Part shown: positions 43,188 through 50,851 of the stretch, in pieces
How the letters are laid out: each line of letters begins with the position of its first letter
How positions within the stretch are numbered: the stretch's first letter is position 1
Program-made: the position numbers and the translations under genes
Notes under the pieces: model-generated
Told to the model about the DNA's origin: nothing
The model's database searches: none
What the model saw: the letters and a program-made list of their open reading frames with translations, nothing else
DNA from: Nitrosarchaeum koreense MY1
GTDB lineage: Archaea > Thermoproteota > Nitrososphaeria > Nitrososphaerales > Nitrosopumilaceae
Length of the DNA stretch: 64,000 nt
Assembly: GCF_000220175.1 (NCBI RefSeq)
Contig: NZ_AFPU01000001.1
Location: 1,213,512-1,277,511 of the forward strand
Reading direction: 5' to 3'

Positions 43188-44939
43188 TTGGCTCAAAACG
43201 GAAATAGCTTATTAGAATACATACCAGGTTCCCATACACTTTTAGCTCATAAAAATTCTAGTTTACCATTAGAAGGATTTTCAGAAAATGTAAGAGTAAG
43301 CATACAAGAATATGCAGAAGATTCAAAAAGCGAGGTAGAAAAAGGCAATAATTTTCTTCAATGGGTACTTACACGAGTTTTTGAGGCCACAGAAGATGAT
43401 GCTGCAGATGCAATTGTAGATGGTGCAAATGATCTCGGCATTGATGCATACTTACCAGTAGATTTTTCAGATAATACTATTCGTCTATTTCAATCAAAGT
43501 ATGGGACTTCACATTCATTTGAAGCAATTGCAAAATTCAAAGAAGATGCAAAACGTTTACTTGGAAAAGATGTTTCAAAAATGAGGCCTGAATTAGCTCA
43601 GTTAGTTACAAAGATCAAAGAAAAAAATCTAAAAATAAAATGCTGTTATGTGACAGATCAAAAAGTAGAGTATCAAGATGATATAATTGAAATAATAGAT
43701 ATTGAAAAAATTGTTCAAAAATTATGGGAGCGAATAAAAAAACCGGCTGCTGGAAAAAAATCATCTATTAAATTAGAAAGAATGCTTAGACATGAAAATA
43801 CAATTTTAGGAATTTTAAAACTAAGAGAATTAACTGAATTTGTTAGCAAAAACAGAGATTATGTGTTTGAATCAAACATAAGACAATGGATGCAATTTAA
43901 AACAACAGTAAACAAAGGATTGAGAGAAACACTTCAAAGTAATCCAGGAAAATTTTTTTATTATAACAATGGAATTACAATTGTAGTTAGTGATTTTGAA
44001 GAATTAGGAGATAATCTCATAGAACTTCATGCGCCACAAATTGTAAATGGTGCACAGACTTCGAATTCAATTCTTGATCATTCAAAGAGAACAAAAAACA
44101 TGGATGGTTCTATGACAGTTACAATAATCAAAGCCGATGATGAGCAAGAACAGAACAACATTACAAAATATAGAAATTCACAGAATTCAGTTAGAGGAAA
44201 AGATCTTGTATCACTAATGGATTTTCATAAATCTATTAAATCGCAATTAAAAAATTGCGGGTATTTTTATGAGATTCAAGCAGGATCGTTTGATACAAAA
44301 TCAAAATCAAAACAATCAGAATATCAAGGAGATTCTCTATATAATGAATATCTTCCAGATAATCACAAAAAAGTCATTGTTGCAAAAGATGCCATACAAG
44401 CTCTAGTTGCTGGAATCGAACAAAGACCTACAGAAGCATATAGTTCTCCAGCTCAATTTCTTCCGAGAGGAAGTAAGTATGATGATGTGTTCAACGATAA
44501 TCTAAAAGATGATTATAGAATTTTATTATATCCATATTTAGTAAAAGAATATGCAAAAAAGACATTGAAGTATGGAAAACAAGGAGGTCATAAAACAAAA
44601 AGATATGCAACTTTATTTTATGTCGGAGTTTATTTTAGAATTTTACATAAAAAAATTCTAGAAACTAAAGGAGATTTCAAGAGTGATGTGAGAAGAATGG
44701 AACCAATATTTCGTAGTTTTAAACTAAATTCTAGAATTCTGAAAATTGCAGATGTGGTTGTGACAAAATTTTTAGAAGATACAGTAGTAGATGATGAAAT
44801 AGAGTTAGCAAATACAAAACACAATTTCTTCTCACAACATGTATGGAATGATTCAATGCTTAGAGTAGTAGATAAAAAAATAAGGCAAGAGGAAGAAGAA
44901 ATCTTAGCCTTGAAAAAACTTGCAAATAACTTGTTTTAG
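43188..44939 (+). CDS. AIPR-family protein with N-terminal nuclease-like domain
   Basis: 583 residues from TTG 43188 (TATA-like AAATATATAA about 23 nt upstream). Residues about 60-110 carry NDLGIDAYLPVD and LFQSKYG: Asp86 and Gln102-x-Lys104 match the D-x(n)-(E/Q)-x-K site of Mrr-type PD-(D/E)XK nucleases. Residues about 220-540 resemble the AIPR (abortive infection phage resistance) domain: GKFFYYNNGITIVV, PQIVNGAQTSNSI, KYRNSQNSVRGKDL and YLPDNHKKVI. Such proteins act as anti-phage effectors in bacteria. It is not flanked by a methylase or other defence gene here. Defence role is inferred. Confidence 0.85.
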   Translation: MAQNGNSLLEYIPGSHTLLAHKNSSLPLEGFSENVRVSIQEYAEDSKSEVEKGNNFLQWVLTRVFEATEDDAADAIVDGANDLGIDAYLPVDFSDNTIRLFQSKYGTSHSFEAIAKFKEDAKRLLGKDVSKMRPELAQLVTKIKEKNLKIKCCYVTDQKVEYQDDIIEIIDIEKIVQKLWERIKKPAAGKKSSIKLERMLRHENTILGILKLRELTEFVSKNRDYVFESNIRQWMQFKTTVNKGLRETLQSNPGKFFYYNNGITIVVSDFEELGDNLIELHAPQIVNGAQTSNSILDHSKRTKNMDGSMTVTIIKADDEQEQNNITKYRNSQNSVRGKDLVSLMDFHKSIKSQLKNCGYFYEIQAGSFDTKSKSKQSEYQGDSLYNEYLPDNHKKVIVAKDAIQALVAGIEQRPTEAYSSPAQFLPRGSKYDDVFNDNLKDDYRILLYPYLVKEYAKKTLKYGKQGGHKTKRYATLFYVGVYFRILHKKILETKGDFKSDVRRMEPIFRSFKLNSRILKIADVVVTKFLEDTVVDDEIELANTKHNFFSQHVWNDSMLRVVDKKIRQEEEEILALKKLANNLF

Positions 44940-44948
44940 ATTTTAAGA

Positions 44949-45009
44949 AGGTAGAAGTCTAACCAAGTAAAAATTTGCAGGAGGTTTACACTGGTCAGAC
45001 TACCTACCT
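44949..45009. repeat. Imperfect inverted repeat downstream of the AIPR gene
   Basis: AGGTAGAAGTCT (44949-44960) is nearly complementary to AGACTACCTACCT (44997-45009). Between and beyond lie further complementary pairs (AACC with GGTT, and ACTGGT near 44990 with ACCAGT near 45024), so alternative folds are possible. It may be the 3' end of the AIPR mRNA or a short structured RNA; nothing more can be said from sequence. Confidence 0.4.
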
Positions 45010-45052
45010 AGAATTCATATAAACCAGTATTATTTAACATGATTTTTCAAAT

Positions 45053-45071
45053 AGATTCTAGAATCTTTTTT
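45053..45071 (+). terminator. Palindrome followed by T run
   Basis: AGATTCTAGAATCT is a perfect 14-bp palindrome running directly into TTTTTT. T runs alone can terminate archaeal transcription. The T run also overlaps the TATA box of the next gene (45066-45076). Confidence 0.4.
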
Positions 45072-45076
45072 ATATA
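45066..45076 (+). promoter_or_regulatory. TATA box of the small zinc protein gene
   Basis: TTTTTATATAG is centred 27 nt before the TTG at 45099, a leaderless-type spacing that supports this start. Confidence 0.5.
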
Positions 45077-45098
45077 GATCAAAGAGAGCGTAATTGAT

Positions 45099-45266
45099 TT
45101 GGGAACCAAAGAAAAATGTACAATTTGCAATAGCAAAATATCTTTACGTTTTAACCCCATGGAAGAATGGGGAATTAAAGGTCCTATTTGCGGTGATTGT
45201 TATTCAAAGAAGATCGATAAGCATTACCCAGGAGATCATGTTCGAGTAAATAAGGAAAAAGACTAG
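45099..45266 (+). CDS. Very small four-cysteine zinc protein
   Basis: 55 residues from TTG 45099: KEKCTICNSKISLRFNPMEE, then GPICGDCYSKKIDKHYPGDH. Two CxxC pairs about 25 residues apart suggest one zinc site. The 3' end overlaps the convergent hypothetical gene by 4 nt. Function unknown. Confidence 0.75.
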   Translation: MGTKEKCTICNSKISLRFNPMEEWGIKGPICGDCYSKKIDKHYPGDHVRVNKEKD

Positions 45267-45841
45267 TCTGATTTTGAATATTTGTTAACATAAAGACAAT
45301 TCCAAGCAAGTGGATCTTCTTTGACATCTTTTTCTTCAAGAAATACAATGTTAGTGATTGTTTTTTTTCTTTTTAGTAGATTTACTTGAAAACTTGAAAA
45401 TGTTTTACAATTACAATCGTTGTATAAGCATACATCACCATCACCTTCATCATGATCTTCTGCTGCATGTCCACAATCACATAACGCGTCATTTTTTACA
45501 TCCTTACGAGATTTCTTTGTGTAAATTCCAAATCTCAAATATGCTTCACCACCATGTCCCTTCTTGAATCGTTCATAATTTTCTGATTTTTGTAATACTT
45601 TAAAAAAAGACATATTTGATTCTGGGTGCTGAGAATCTGAACCAATAATTATCCAATATTCATCATCGATCTTAACAAATCTAATCTTGATCGTTGAATC
45701 TAACCACCAATGTACGGTATCATGCCAAATAGTTGAAGCTTCTTTTCTATCACTAAATAAAGGAACGATATTCATTCGGAGATCATAATAACGATAGGCT
45801 ACACCCATAAAATTATCAAACCATGGAATAGATGATGTCAA
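45263..45841 (-). CDS. Protein of unknown function with a Cys/His-rich segment
   Basis: 192 residues from a TTG. The N-terminal 110 residues are alpha/beta with many Trp (TIWHDTVHWWLDS). Residues 120-147 hold CDCGHAAEDHDEGDGDVC and CNCKTF, a likely metal-binding cluster of five Cys and two His. No known family. Neighbour of the AIPR gene region, but convergent to it. Confidence 0.65.
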   Translation of the reverse strand: MTSSIPWFDNFMGVAYRYYDLRMNIVPLFSDRKEASTIWHDTVHWWLDSTIKIRFVKIDDEYWIIIGSDSQHPESNMSFFKVLQKSENYERFKKGHGGEAYLRFGIYTKKSRKDVKNDALCDCGHAAEDHDEGDGDVCLYNDCNCKTFSSFQVNLLKRKKTITNIVFLEEKDVKEDPLAWNCLYVNKYSKSD

Positions 45842-45896
45842 TATAACAAAAAGCAGATTAGAGCGTATTTATCTGATCTGAATTAATGGTAATACC

Positions 45897-45904
45897 CTTA
45901 TATC
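45897..45904 (+). promoter_or_regulatory. TATA box of the winged-helix gene at 45927
   Basis: CTTATATC is centred about 27 nt before the ATG at 45927, consistent with a leaderless transcript. A second TATA-like TTTTATACC at 45909 is too close to serve this ATG. Confidence 0.4.
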
Positions 45905-45926
45905 TCGGTTTTATACCTATAACCAT

Positions 45927-46208
45927 ATGGTTTCCTATAGGACAAGCATGCAGATAGTAGCAGATCTTTTGACGGTCACACAGCAATCTGGTCAAGAGGG
46001 TATTAAAACAACATCATTACTAACAAAGGCAAATTTATCACATTCTAGATTATCAAAATTCTTAGAAAATTTAACAGGTTCTGGATTAATCAATAAGATA
46101 GAATTCGACAATAAGAATACATTTGTAATAACTGAAAAAGGAAGACAGTACTTGGAATCTTATGCAAAGTTTGCAGGCATTGCAGAATCCTTTGGATTAG
46201 AACTCTAA
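45927..46208 (+). CDS. Winged-helix DNA-binding protein, paralogue of the one at 39313
   Basis: 93 residues: YRTSMQIVADLLTVTQQSG, then TTSLLTKANLSHSRLSKFLE and GLINKIEFDNKNTFVITEKG. It aligns from end to end with the protein at 39313, including the SHSR recognition helix and the FxxxAESFGLEL-type ending. Probably a dimeric transcription regulator; target unknown. Confidence 0.8.
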   Translation: MVSYRTSMQIVADLLTVTQQSGQEGIKTTSLLTKANLSHSRLSKFLENLTGSGLINKIEFDNKNTFVITEKGRQYLESYAKFAGIAESFGLEL

Positions 46209-46210
46209 GT

Positions 46211-46423
46211 TTATTTTTTAGATCTTCGATTTAACTTATCTTTTTGTTTTTGCTTTCTTTCTTTATATGAGCTATAAATTACAATTATAGATATTCCTGC
46301 AATTGCAGTATAAAATAATGGAATAAGGGGTTGGTCATACATTTTACCAGTGGTAGGCGAGATAAACGCTATAGGAATTGTGACAATTAAAAATATCATA
46401 ACAACCAAGAGATATTTGTCCAT
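46211..46423 (-). CDS. Small two-helix membrane protein
   Basis: 70 residues: two hydrophobic helices (YLLVVMIFLIVTIPIAFI and LFYTAIAGISIIVIYSS) and a strongly basic tail (KERKQKQKDKLNRRSKK). Tail to tail with the winged-helix gene (2-nt gap). Function unknown. Confidence 0.65.
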   Translation of the reverse strand: MDKYLLVVMIFLIVTIPIAFISPTTGKMYDQPLIPLFYTAIAGISIIVIYSSYKERKQKQKDKLNRRSKK

Positions 46424-46482
46424 ATACAGTATGATTTACAAAACCATATATCTTTTTGATTTAACTTGGATATAGAAAAATA

Positions 46483-46659
46483 ATGATAAAAATTCTTGAG
46501 CTGATCGGATTTGGATTAATTGGTGGGACGATTTATTCTTCTATAGGTATGATTGGAAACGAATTGCGATGGCCGGTATTTTTTGGTTGTGCTGCAGGGG
46601 CACTAGCAATTATAATTTATCGTAAAAAATTAAGACAAAAACAAAATAATTCTGTTTAA
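46483..46659 (+). CDS. Very small membrane protein
   Basis: 58 residues starting MIKILELIGFGLIGGTIYSS. Two short hydrophobic segments (LIGFGLIGGTIYSSIGMI and VFFGCAAGALAIIIY) are followed by a basic tail (RKKLRQKQNN). The topology resembles that of the divergent neighbour at 46211. Confidence 0.6.
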   Translation: MIKILELIGFGLIGGTIYSSIGMIGNELRWPVFFGCAAGALAIIIYRKKLRQKQNNSV

Positions 46660-46737
46660 AACTATTAGAGAGTATTGATCAATGTTAAATCAACCGACAG
46701 ATCTATAAAGGAGAATTAAAAGCAATTATGAGGGCAA

Positions 46738-46815
46738 ATGGCAAACGAGACAACACAGTGGTGGAAAGGATTGGGAAAAGAATTAGAAACAGATATTGAA
46801 ACACTTGATGAATAA
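46738..46815 (+). CDS. Possible 25-residue protein
   Basis: ATG 46738 opens a frame reading MANETTQWWKGLGKELETDI plus ETLDE. It is preceded by GAGGG 5 nt upstream and by a TATA-like TCTATAAAG near 46702. The 5' leader would be short. A competing ATG at 46728 in another frame gives a basic 23-residue peptide. Either, or neither, may be translated. Confidence 0.35.
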   Translation: MANETTQWWKGLGKELETDIETLDE

Positions 46816-46851
46816 AATATTAAAAAATAGAAAATTTTTGAAATTATTATA

Positions 46852-46925
46852 AGCCTCGGGTGGGCTCCGACCCCACGACCTAACGCTTACGAGGCGTTCG
46901 CTCTACCAGGCTGAGCTACCAAGGC
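46852..46925 (-). tRNA. tRNA-Thr (anticodon CGT)
   Basis: On the minus strand acceptor GCCTTGG pairs with CCGAGGC, D arm GCTC...GAGC, anticodon stem AACGC/GCGTT with loop CTCGTAA (anticodon CGT), T arm GTGGGGTCGGAGCCCAC, discriminator T. 74 nt, no intron, CCA not encoded. Confidence 0.95.
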
Positions 46926-46947
46926 ACTTTTGGGTGATGCCATCAGA

Positions 46948-46960
46948 GTTAATAAAAAGC
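46948..46960. promoter_or_regulatory. AT box probably shared by tRNA-Thr and the mutase gene
   Basis: GTTAATAAAAAGC is centred about 25 nt before the ATG at 46979 on the plus strand and, read as GCTTTTTATTAAC, about 29 nt before the tRNA-Thr 5' end on the minus strand. Only 53 bp separate the two starts, so one AT element may serve both. Confidence 0.4.
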
Positions 46961-46978
46961 CTTTCCGACTTTGATCAA

Positions 46979-48277
46979 ATGAAAAAAACAGTTTCTGGGA
47001 TTAGAGGTATTTTTGGGGATGATTTTAATCTAAAAGACACATTGTATTTTTGCAATAATTTTTCTTCGTTGATTGAATCTAAAAAATGTGTAATAGGTAA
47101 AGATACAAGACCATCAGGAATGATGATCAAAGAAACGGCATCAGCAGCATTAATGAAAAATGGAGTTAATGTTTACAATTTAGAAACAGTACCAACTCCA
47201 GTAGTTTTTCGAGAATCAAGAAAATATGGGGCAGGAATAGTCATCACATCTTCACATAACCCCCTAGAGTGGAATGGAATAAAATTTATCATTAAGGGAA
47301 GGGGGATCAATGAAAAAGAACTACCAAAGATAATTGAAAATCAAGAAGGTTTAATGTCAAAAATAGGTGTTGAGGAGCAAATTACATCATCATATTTACA
47401 AGATGCAAAAGAATTGATTGGACAAATAGAGAATCAACCTGAAATAGTTGTAGATATTGGTGGAGGTGCTGCAAAAGAATTCGCTCCAAATTTACTAAGA
47501 CAGTTAGGATGCAAAGTCAAAGTAATTAACGAAGATCTGAATAATTGTTCAAGAGGTCCTGATCCAACTGCAGATAACTTATCAGATCTTGTAGCTGTAA
47601 CTTCTGAAAGAGGAATCGGTTTTGCTTTTGATTTAGACGGAGATCGTCTAGTTGTTGTAAGAAAAGGAGAAAAACAAACTCCCGATGTGACTTTAGGGTT
47701 GGGAGTAGCAAAAGCATTAGAATTAGGATATAAGAAATTTGTATTTAGCATAGATACAAGTGTTTCAGTTGAAAAATTTATCAAAGAAAAAGGAGGTAGT
47801 GTACAGAGATCAAAAGTTGGAGAAGCAAATGTAATAGATTTGATGTTAAAAACAAATGCACAAGCTGGTGGAGAAGGAAGTAGTGGTGGTTTTATCTTAC
47901 CAGAATTTAATTTTTGTAGAGAAGGAATTCTAACAAGTGGCCTTATTTCTTCAATGATGGGAAATTCAAAATTTAATGAAATATTAGATTTTATGGAGAG
48001 CTACAAACAGTTAAGAGAGAAAATCAAAGTAGATTCAGTATTTCATGATAGAGTTATTGATGAAGTGTCCAGAAAACTTACAAAAGAATACTCAGAAGTT
48101 ATCACTCAAGATGGAATTAAAGGAATTATTGATGAAGATAGTTGGGTTTTGATTAGAAAATCAAATACGGAGGATATCATAAGAGTCTCAGCTGAATCAA
48201 ACAACTTAGATAAATGTAAGGAAATTGTAAAAAATACATTAGAATTAGTGAAACAATGTTATGACAGCATTAGATGA
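46979..48277 (+). CDS. Phosphoglucosamine/phosphomannose mutase family enzyme
   Basis: 432 residues from ATG 46979. The alpha-D-phosphohexomutase motifs are VSGIRGIFG at the N terminus, VITSSHNPLEWNG with the phosphorylated Ser near residue 92, the metal loop FDLDGDRLVV near 220, sugar-binding GGEGSSGGF and C-terminal phosphate-binding RKSNTEDIIRVSAES. It would interconvert hexose 1- and 6-phosphates for glycan precursors; glucosamine or mannose specificity is not certain. GTG 46934 and ATG 46937 are in frame but leave no room for a promoter. The 3' end overlaps thiL by 17 nt. Confidence 0.9.
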   Translation: MKKTVSGIRGIFGDDFNLKDTLYFCNNFSSLIESKKCVIGKDTRPSGMMIKETASAALMKNGVNVYNLETVPTPVVFRESRKYGAGIVITSSHNPLEWNGIKFIIKGRGINEKELPKIIENQEGLMSKIGVEEQITSSYLQDAKELIGQIENQPEIVVDIGGGAAKEFAPNLLRQLGCKVKVINEDLNNCSRGPDPTADNLSDLVAVTSERGIGFAFDLDGDRLVVVRKGEKQTPDVTLGLGVAKALELGYKKFVFSIDTSVSVEKFIKEKGGSVQRSKVGEANVIDLMLKTNAQAGGEGSSGGFILPEFNFCREGILTSGLISSMMGNSKFNEILDFMESYKQLREKIKVDSVFHDRVIDEVSRKLTKEYSEVITQDGIKGIIDEDSWVLIRKSNTEDIIRVSAESNNLDKCKEIVKNTLELVKQCYDSIR

Positions 48278-49214
48278 GTCTGCAATAATAAAAAATTTGC
48301 AAAAGAAATTAGGAAATAAAAAATTTGTATCAGAAGATGTAGAGATTTTCAAAGTAGGTAAAACAAAAATCATAGTTAAAATCGACACGTTTGTTGAAGG
48401 TACAGATATGCCTTCAAAAATGAAAATTTCTGACGCGGTTAGAAAAAGCATTGTAGCATGTGTTAGTGATTTTGCTGCTAAAGGAGTAAGACCTCAATAT
48501 GGAATAATTTCGTTGAATTTACCAAAAACGATTTCACGCTCAAAAATTAATGAAATATCAAATGGGTTTAACCATGCTTCCAAGGAATTCAAGTTCAAAA
48601 TTTTAGGAGGCGATACTAATGAAGGAAAGGAAATGGTATTCACTGTATCCTTATTCGGAACTACAGATAATATAGTGAAAAGAAGAGGAGCCAAAATAGG
48701 AGATATCATATTTGCAACTGGTCCTTTTGGTTATACTGCATCAGGCCTAGAGATTTTACTTAGAAAAAAGAAAGGTAAGAAAACTTTTGTCAAAAAGGCA
48801 ATTAGTTCAGTTTTTAGGCCAAACCCAAGATTAGATTTTGGTGTAAGTAATAAAAAATATTTTACATCTACGATGGATTCCAGTGATGGATTATCTACTA
48901 CATTAAATGAAATGGCTAGTCAAAGTAATTGTAAATTTATCATAAACAATGTTCCAGATAGATATGAAATATTAGAATTTGCAAAATCAAATAAAATAGA
49001 ACCTAACAAACTAGTATTTCATGGGGGAGAAGAGTACGAGTTTGTATTTACTGCTTCAAAAAAATATAAGGCAATAATTGAAAAAAATGCCACATCATTA
49101 AAGACACCAATTATTGAAATTGGATATGTAACTAAAGGTAAAGGAGTATTTGTTCAGAAAGGAGGAAAATTCAGTTCCTTGAAAGATTTTGGATGGCATC
49201 ACTTTAGAAAATAG
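48261..49214 (+). CDS. thiL: Thiamine-monophosphate kinase
   Basis: 317 residues. KIDTFVEGTDMP near residue 40, SDFAAKGVRPQYG near 70, ILGGDTNEGKE near 114, TMDSSDGLSTTL near 205 and VFHGGEEYEFVF near 252 are the metal- and nucleotide-binding motifs of ThiL. It phosphorylates TMP to thiamine diphosphate. Coupled to the mutase gene by overlap, though no metabolic link is evident. Confidence 0.93.
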   Translation: MTALDESAIIKNLQKKLGNKKFVSEDVEIFKVGKTKIIVKIDTFVEGTDMPSKMKISDAVRKSIVACVSDFAAKGVRPQYGIISLNLPKTISRSKINEISNGFNHASKEFKFKILGGDTNEGKEMVFTVSLFGTTDNIVKRRGAKIGDIIFATGPFGYTASGLEILLRKKKGKKTFVKKAISSVFRPNPRLDFGVSNKKYFTSTMDSSDGLSTTLNEMASQSNCKFIINNVPDRYEILEFAKSNKIEPNKLVFHGGEEYEFVFTASKKYKAIIEKNATSLKTPIIEIGYVTKGKGVFVQKGGKFSSLKDFGWHHFRK

Positions 49215-49215
49215 A

Positions 49216-49536
49216 TCACTCACCAGAGTAAAAATCATGTTCTACTTTTTGAATTATATTAAAGACAGATTCGGCAGACAATCGGGAAACACAATCTTTG
49301 ATCCACATTTCATCAAGATGTATCAATCTATTCATATCAGCGGAAGGAAGCTGATCAGGTTGAAGATCTGGGTACATTACATGTATTCGAAATCCTTCTT
49401 TGGCAATACCTTCACATTTTTTTTCTAATGAGGTCATAGAAGAATCGCTATTTGGTGTTAAAAATTCGAATATTAATGAGCCAGAAATTGCAGATATTAT
49501 TACAATACCAATTAGTAGCCAAAGTATGGATACCAT
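49216..49536 (-). CDS. Membrane-anchored small protein, unknown function
   Basis: 106 residues from ATG 49536: a single N-terminal helix (ILWLLIGIVIISAISGSLI) then about 80 polar residues (SLEKKCEGIAKEGFRIHVMY, PSADMNRLIHLDEMWIKDC). Two cysteines may pair. The frame is open to 49593, but the ATG gives a cleaner anchor. No family recognised. Confidence 0.65.
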   Translation of the reverse strand: MVSILWLLIGIVIISAISGSLIFEFLTPNSDSSMTSLEKKCEGIAKEGFRIHVMYPDLQPDQLPSADMNRLIHLDEMWIKDCVSRLSAESVFNIIQKVEHDFYSGE

Positions 49537-49615
49537 ACAAGAACAAATTAAACATAGTATTTGAGCAATAATGAAAAAATCATGCGTATCCAAAAAACAG
49601 GTTCAAAAAATGAAT

Positions 49616-49627
49616 GTTTTTTAAACC
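49616..49627 (+). promoter_or_regulatory. TATA box of rps11
   Basis: GTTTTTTAAACC is centred 27 nt upstream of the TTG at 49648, supporting that start and showing S11 has its own promoter. Confidence 0.5.
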
Positions 49628-49647
49628 CTTTTAGATGTGATTAGACA

Positions 49648-50127
49648 TTGTCAGAAATTGAAGCTGAGATTGAAGTAGAATCCCCAATTGAAGAAGAAGA
49701 GGAGATTCAAACTAAATCTAGACCAGAAACAAAGACGGATGGTCCTGAAAAATGGGGAATTGCCCATATTTACAGTAGCTATAACAATACAATTATTCAC
49801 ATGACAGATCTAACTGGTGGAGAAACTATCTCTATTAGCTCAGGCGGAGTTCATGTCAATGCTGACAGATACGAATCATCACCTTTTGCTGCAATGAAGG
49901 CTGCAAACGCAGTTGTCGAAGTTGCACATACAAAAGGATTCACAGGATTTCACATCAGAGTACGAGCTGTTGGAGGAGTAGGTTCCAGAGTTCCAGGCCC
50001 AGGTGCACAAGCTGCAATCAGAGCTTTGGCAAGAGGCGGATTTAAAATTGGAAGAATTGATGATGTAACACCAATTCCTCATGATACCACCAGAAAGAAG
50101 GGTGGAAAAAGAGGAAGAAGAGTCTAG
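49648..50127 (+). CDS. rps11: Small-subunit ribosomal protein S11
   Basis: 159 residues from TTG. The conserved core begins at [20 protein letters not shown] and includes [38 protein letters not shown] and [16 protein letters not shown]. The first 34 residues are an acidic extension ([19 protein letters not shown]). S11 lies on the 30S platform. In many archaea it is in an S13-S4-S11-rpoD operon; here it stands alone. Confidence 0.95.
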   Translation: MSEIEAEIEVESPIEEEEEIQTKSRPETKTDGPEKWGIAHIYSSYNNTIIHMTDLTGGETISISSGGVHVNADRYESSPFAAMKAANAVVEVAHTKGFTGFHIRVRAVGGVGSRVPGPGAQAAIRALARGGFKIGRIDDVTPIPHDTTRKKGGKRGRRV

Positions 50128-50435
50128 TTCAATACTTTTATTCTAACGTTACAACCTTTAGATTGAAAATAATCAGTCATAAATTGAGTAAATTTTTCAG
50201 ATTGATTTTTGAATCGATATTTGCTTAACATGTCAGCAAATTTTTCTTCAATACCTTGGTGTAAGTTTTGTTTAAAAGTTAATTTAAAAAAAGTCCATCC
50301 AAATTGTGATGATGGTTCACTTAGAGTATACCCATTATAACCTTCAACCAAAGTTTCCATATGAGATAATGATTTTTTTATTAATAGTAGATCATCAAGA
50401 TAATTTTTTGTGCTGATTTCAAAAATAATACTCAA
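50124..50435 (-). CDS. Small protein of unknown function downstream of the PDCD5-like gene
   Basis: 103 residues from a TTG. Starts with a beta strand (IIFEIST), then helical ([20 protein letters not shown]) with a central [10 protein letters not shown] strand. Third gene of the rtcB-PDCD5-like unit (2-nt gap). No family recognised; a Pcc1-type assignment was considered and not supported. Confidence 0.65.
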   Translation of the reverse strand: MSIIFEISTKNYLDDLLLIKKSLSHMETLVEGYNGYTLSEPSSQFGWTFFKLTFKQNLHQGIEEKFADMLSKYRFKNQSEKFTQFMTDYFQSKGCNVRIKVLN

Positions 50436-50437
50436 GA

Positions 50438-50851
50438 CTAATCACTTTCGTCAGATGATTTATTACTTAATTTATCAGATAAGGAAACAAATTTTCCGTC
50501 TTGTTCCACATTAATTTTGGTCTCCATTCTAATGTTAAGACCAATTGATCTAAATAGCGCTAATAATTTTCCACCATCAAGAATTTCAGTAATTTCACCT
50601 GATGTGATTAATTCAGCTAATTTTTCTACGACCATCGTAGTATCATTTGGAAATTGTGATTCTGCATTTTGTAATACTTCAAGACCTCTGAATCCTAGAC
50701 GTCCAACAAGAACATCTCGAGGATTTTTTGTTGTTTTAGATTGTGAATTGGCAAGTGGTGTTTCTATTTTTTTTCTAGTAGAGATATTTTGTTGCATTTC
50801 TGCAAGTCTTTTTGCCTTTAATCTTTCAAGCTCAGAATCGTCTTCGCTCAA
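50438..50851 (-). CDS. PDCD5-like DNA-binding protein
   Basis: 137 residues from a TTG that overlaps the rtcB stop by 4 nt. The N-terminal SELERLKAKRLAEMQQN and the helical core LEVLQNAESQFPND, VVEKLAELITSGEITEILD resemble PDCD5/TFAR19 proteins, which bind DNA and possibly prefoldin. The C-terminal LFRSIGLNIRMETKINVEQD and FVSLSDKL differ from human PDCD5. Assignment moderate. Confidence 0.6.
   Translation of the reverse strand: MSEDDSELERLKAKRLAEMQQNISTRKKIETPLANSQSKTTKNPRDVLVGRLGFRGLEVLQNAESQFPNDTTMVVEKLAELITSGEITEILDGGKLLALFRSIGLNIRMETKINVEQDGKFVSLSDKLSNKSSDESD

Noticed and set aside
50124-50435. KEOPS subunit Pcc1
   Set aside because: Length is roughly right and a KEOPS gene lies in the window, but the strand/helix pattern and conserved residues of Pcc1 were not found.
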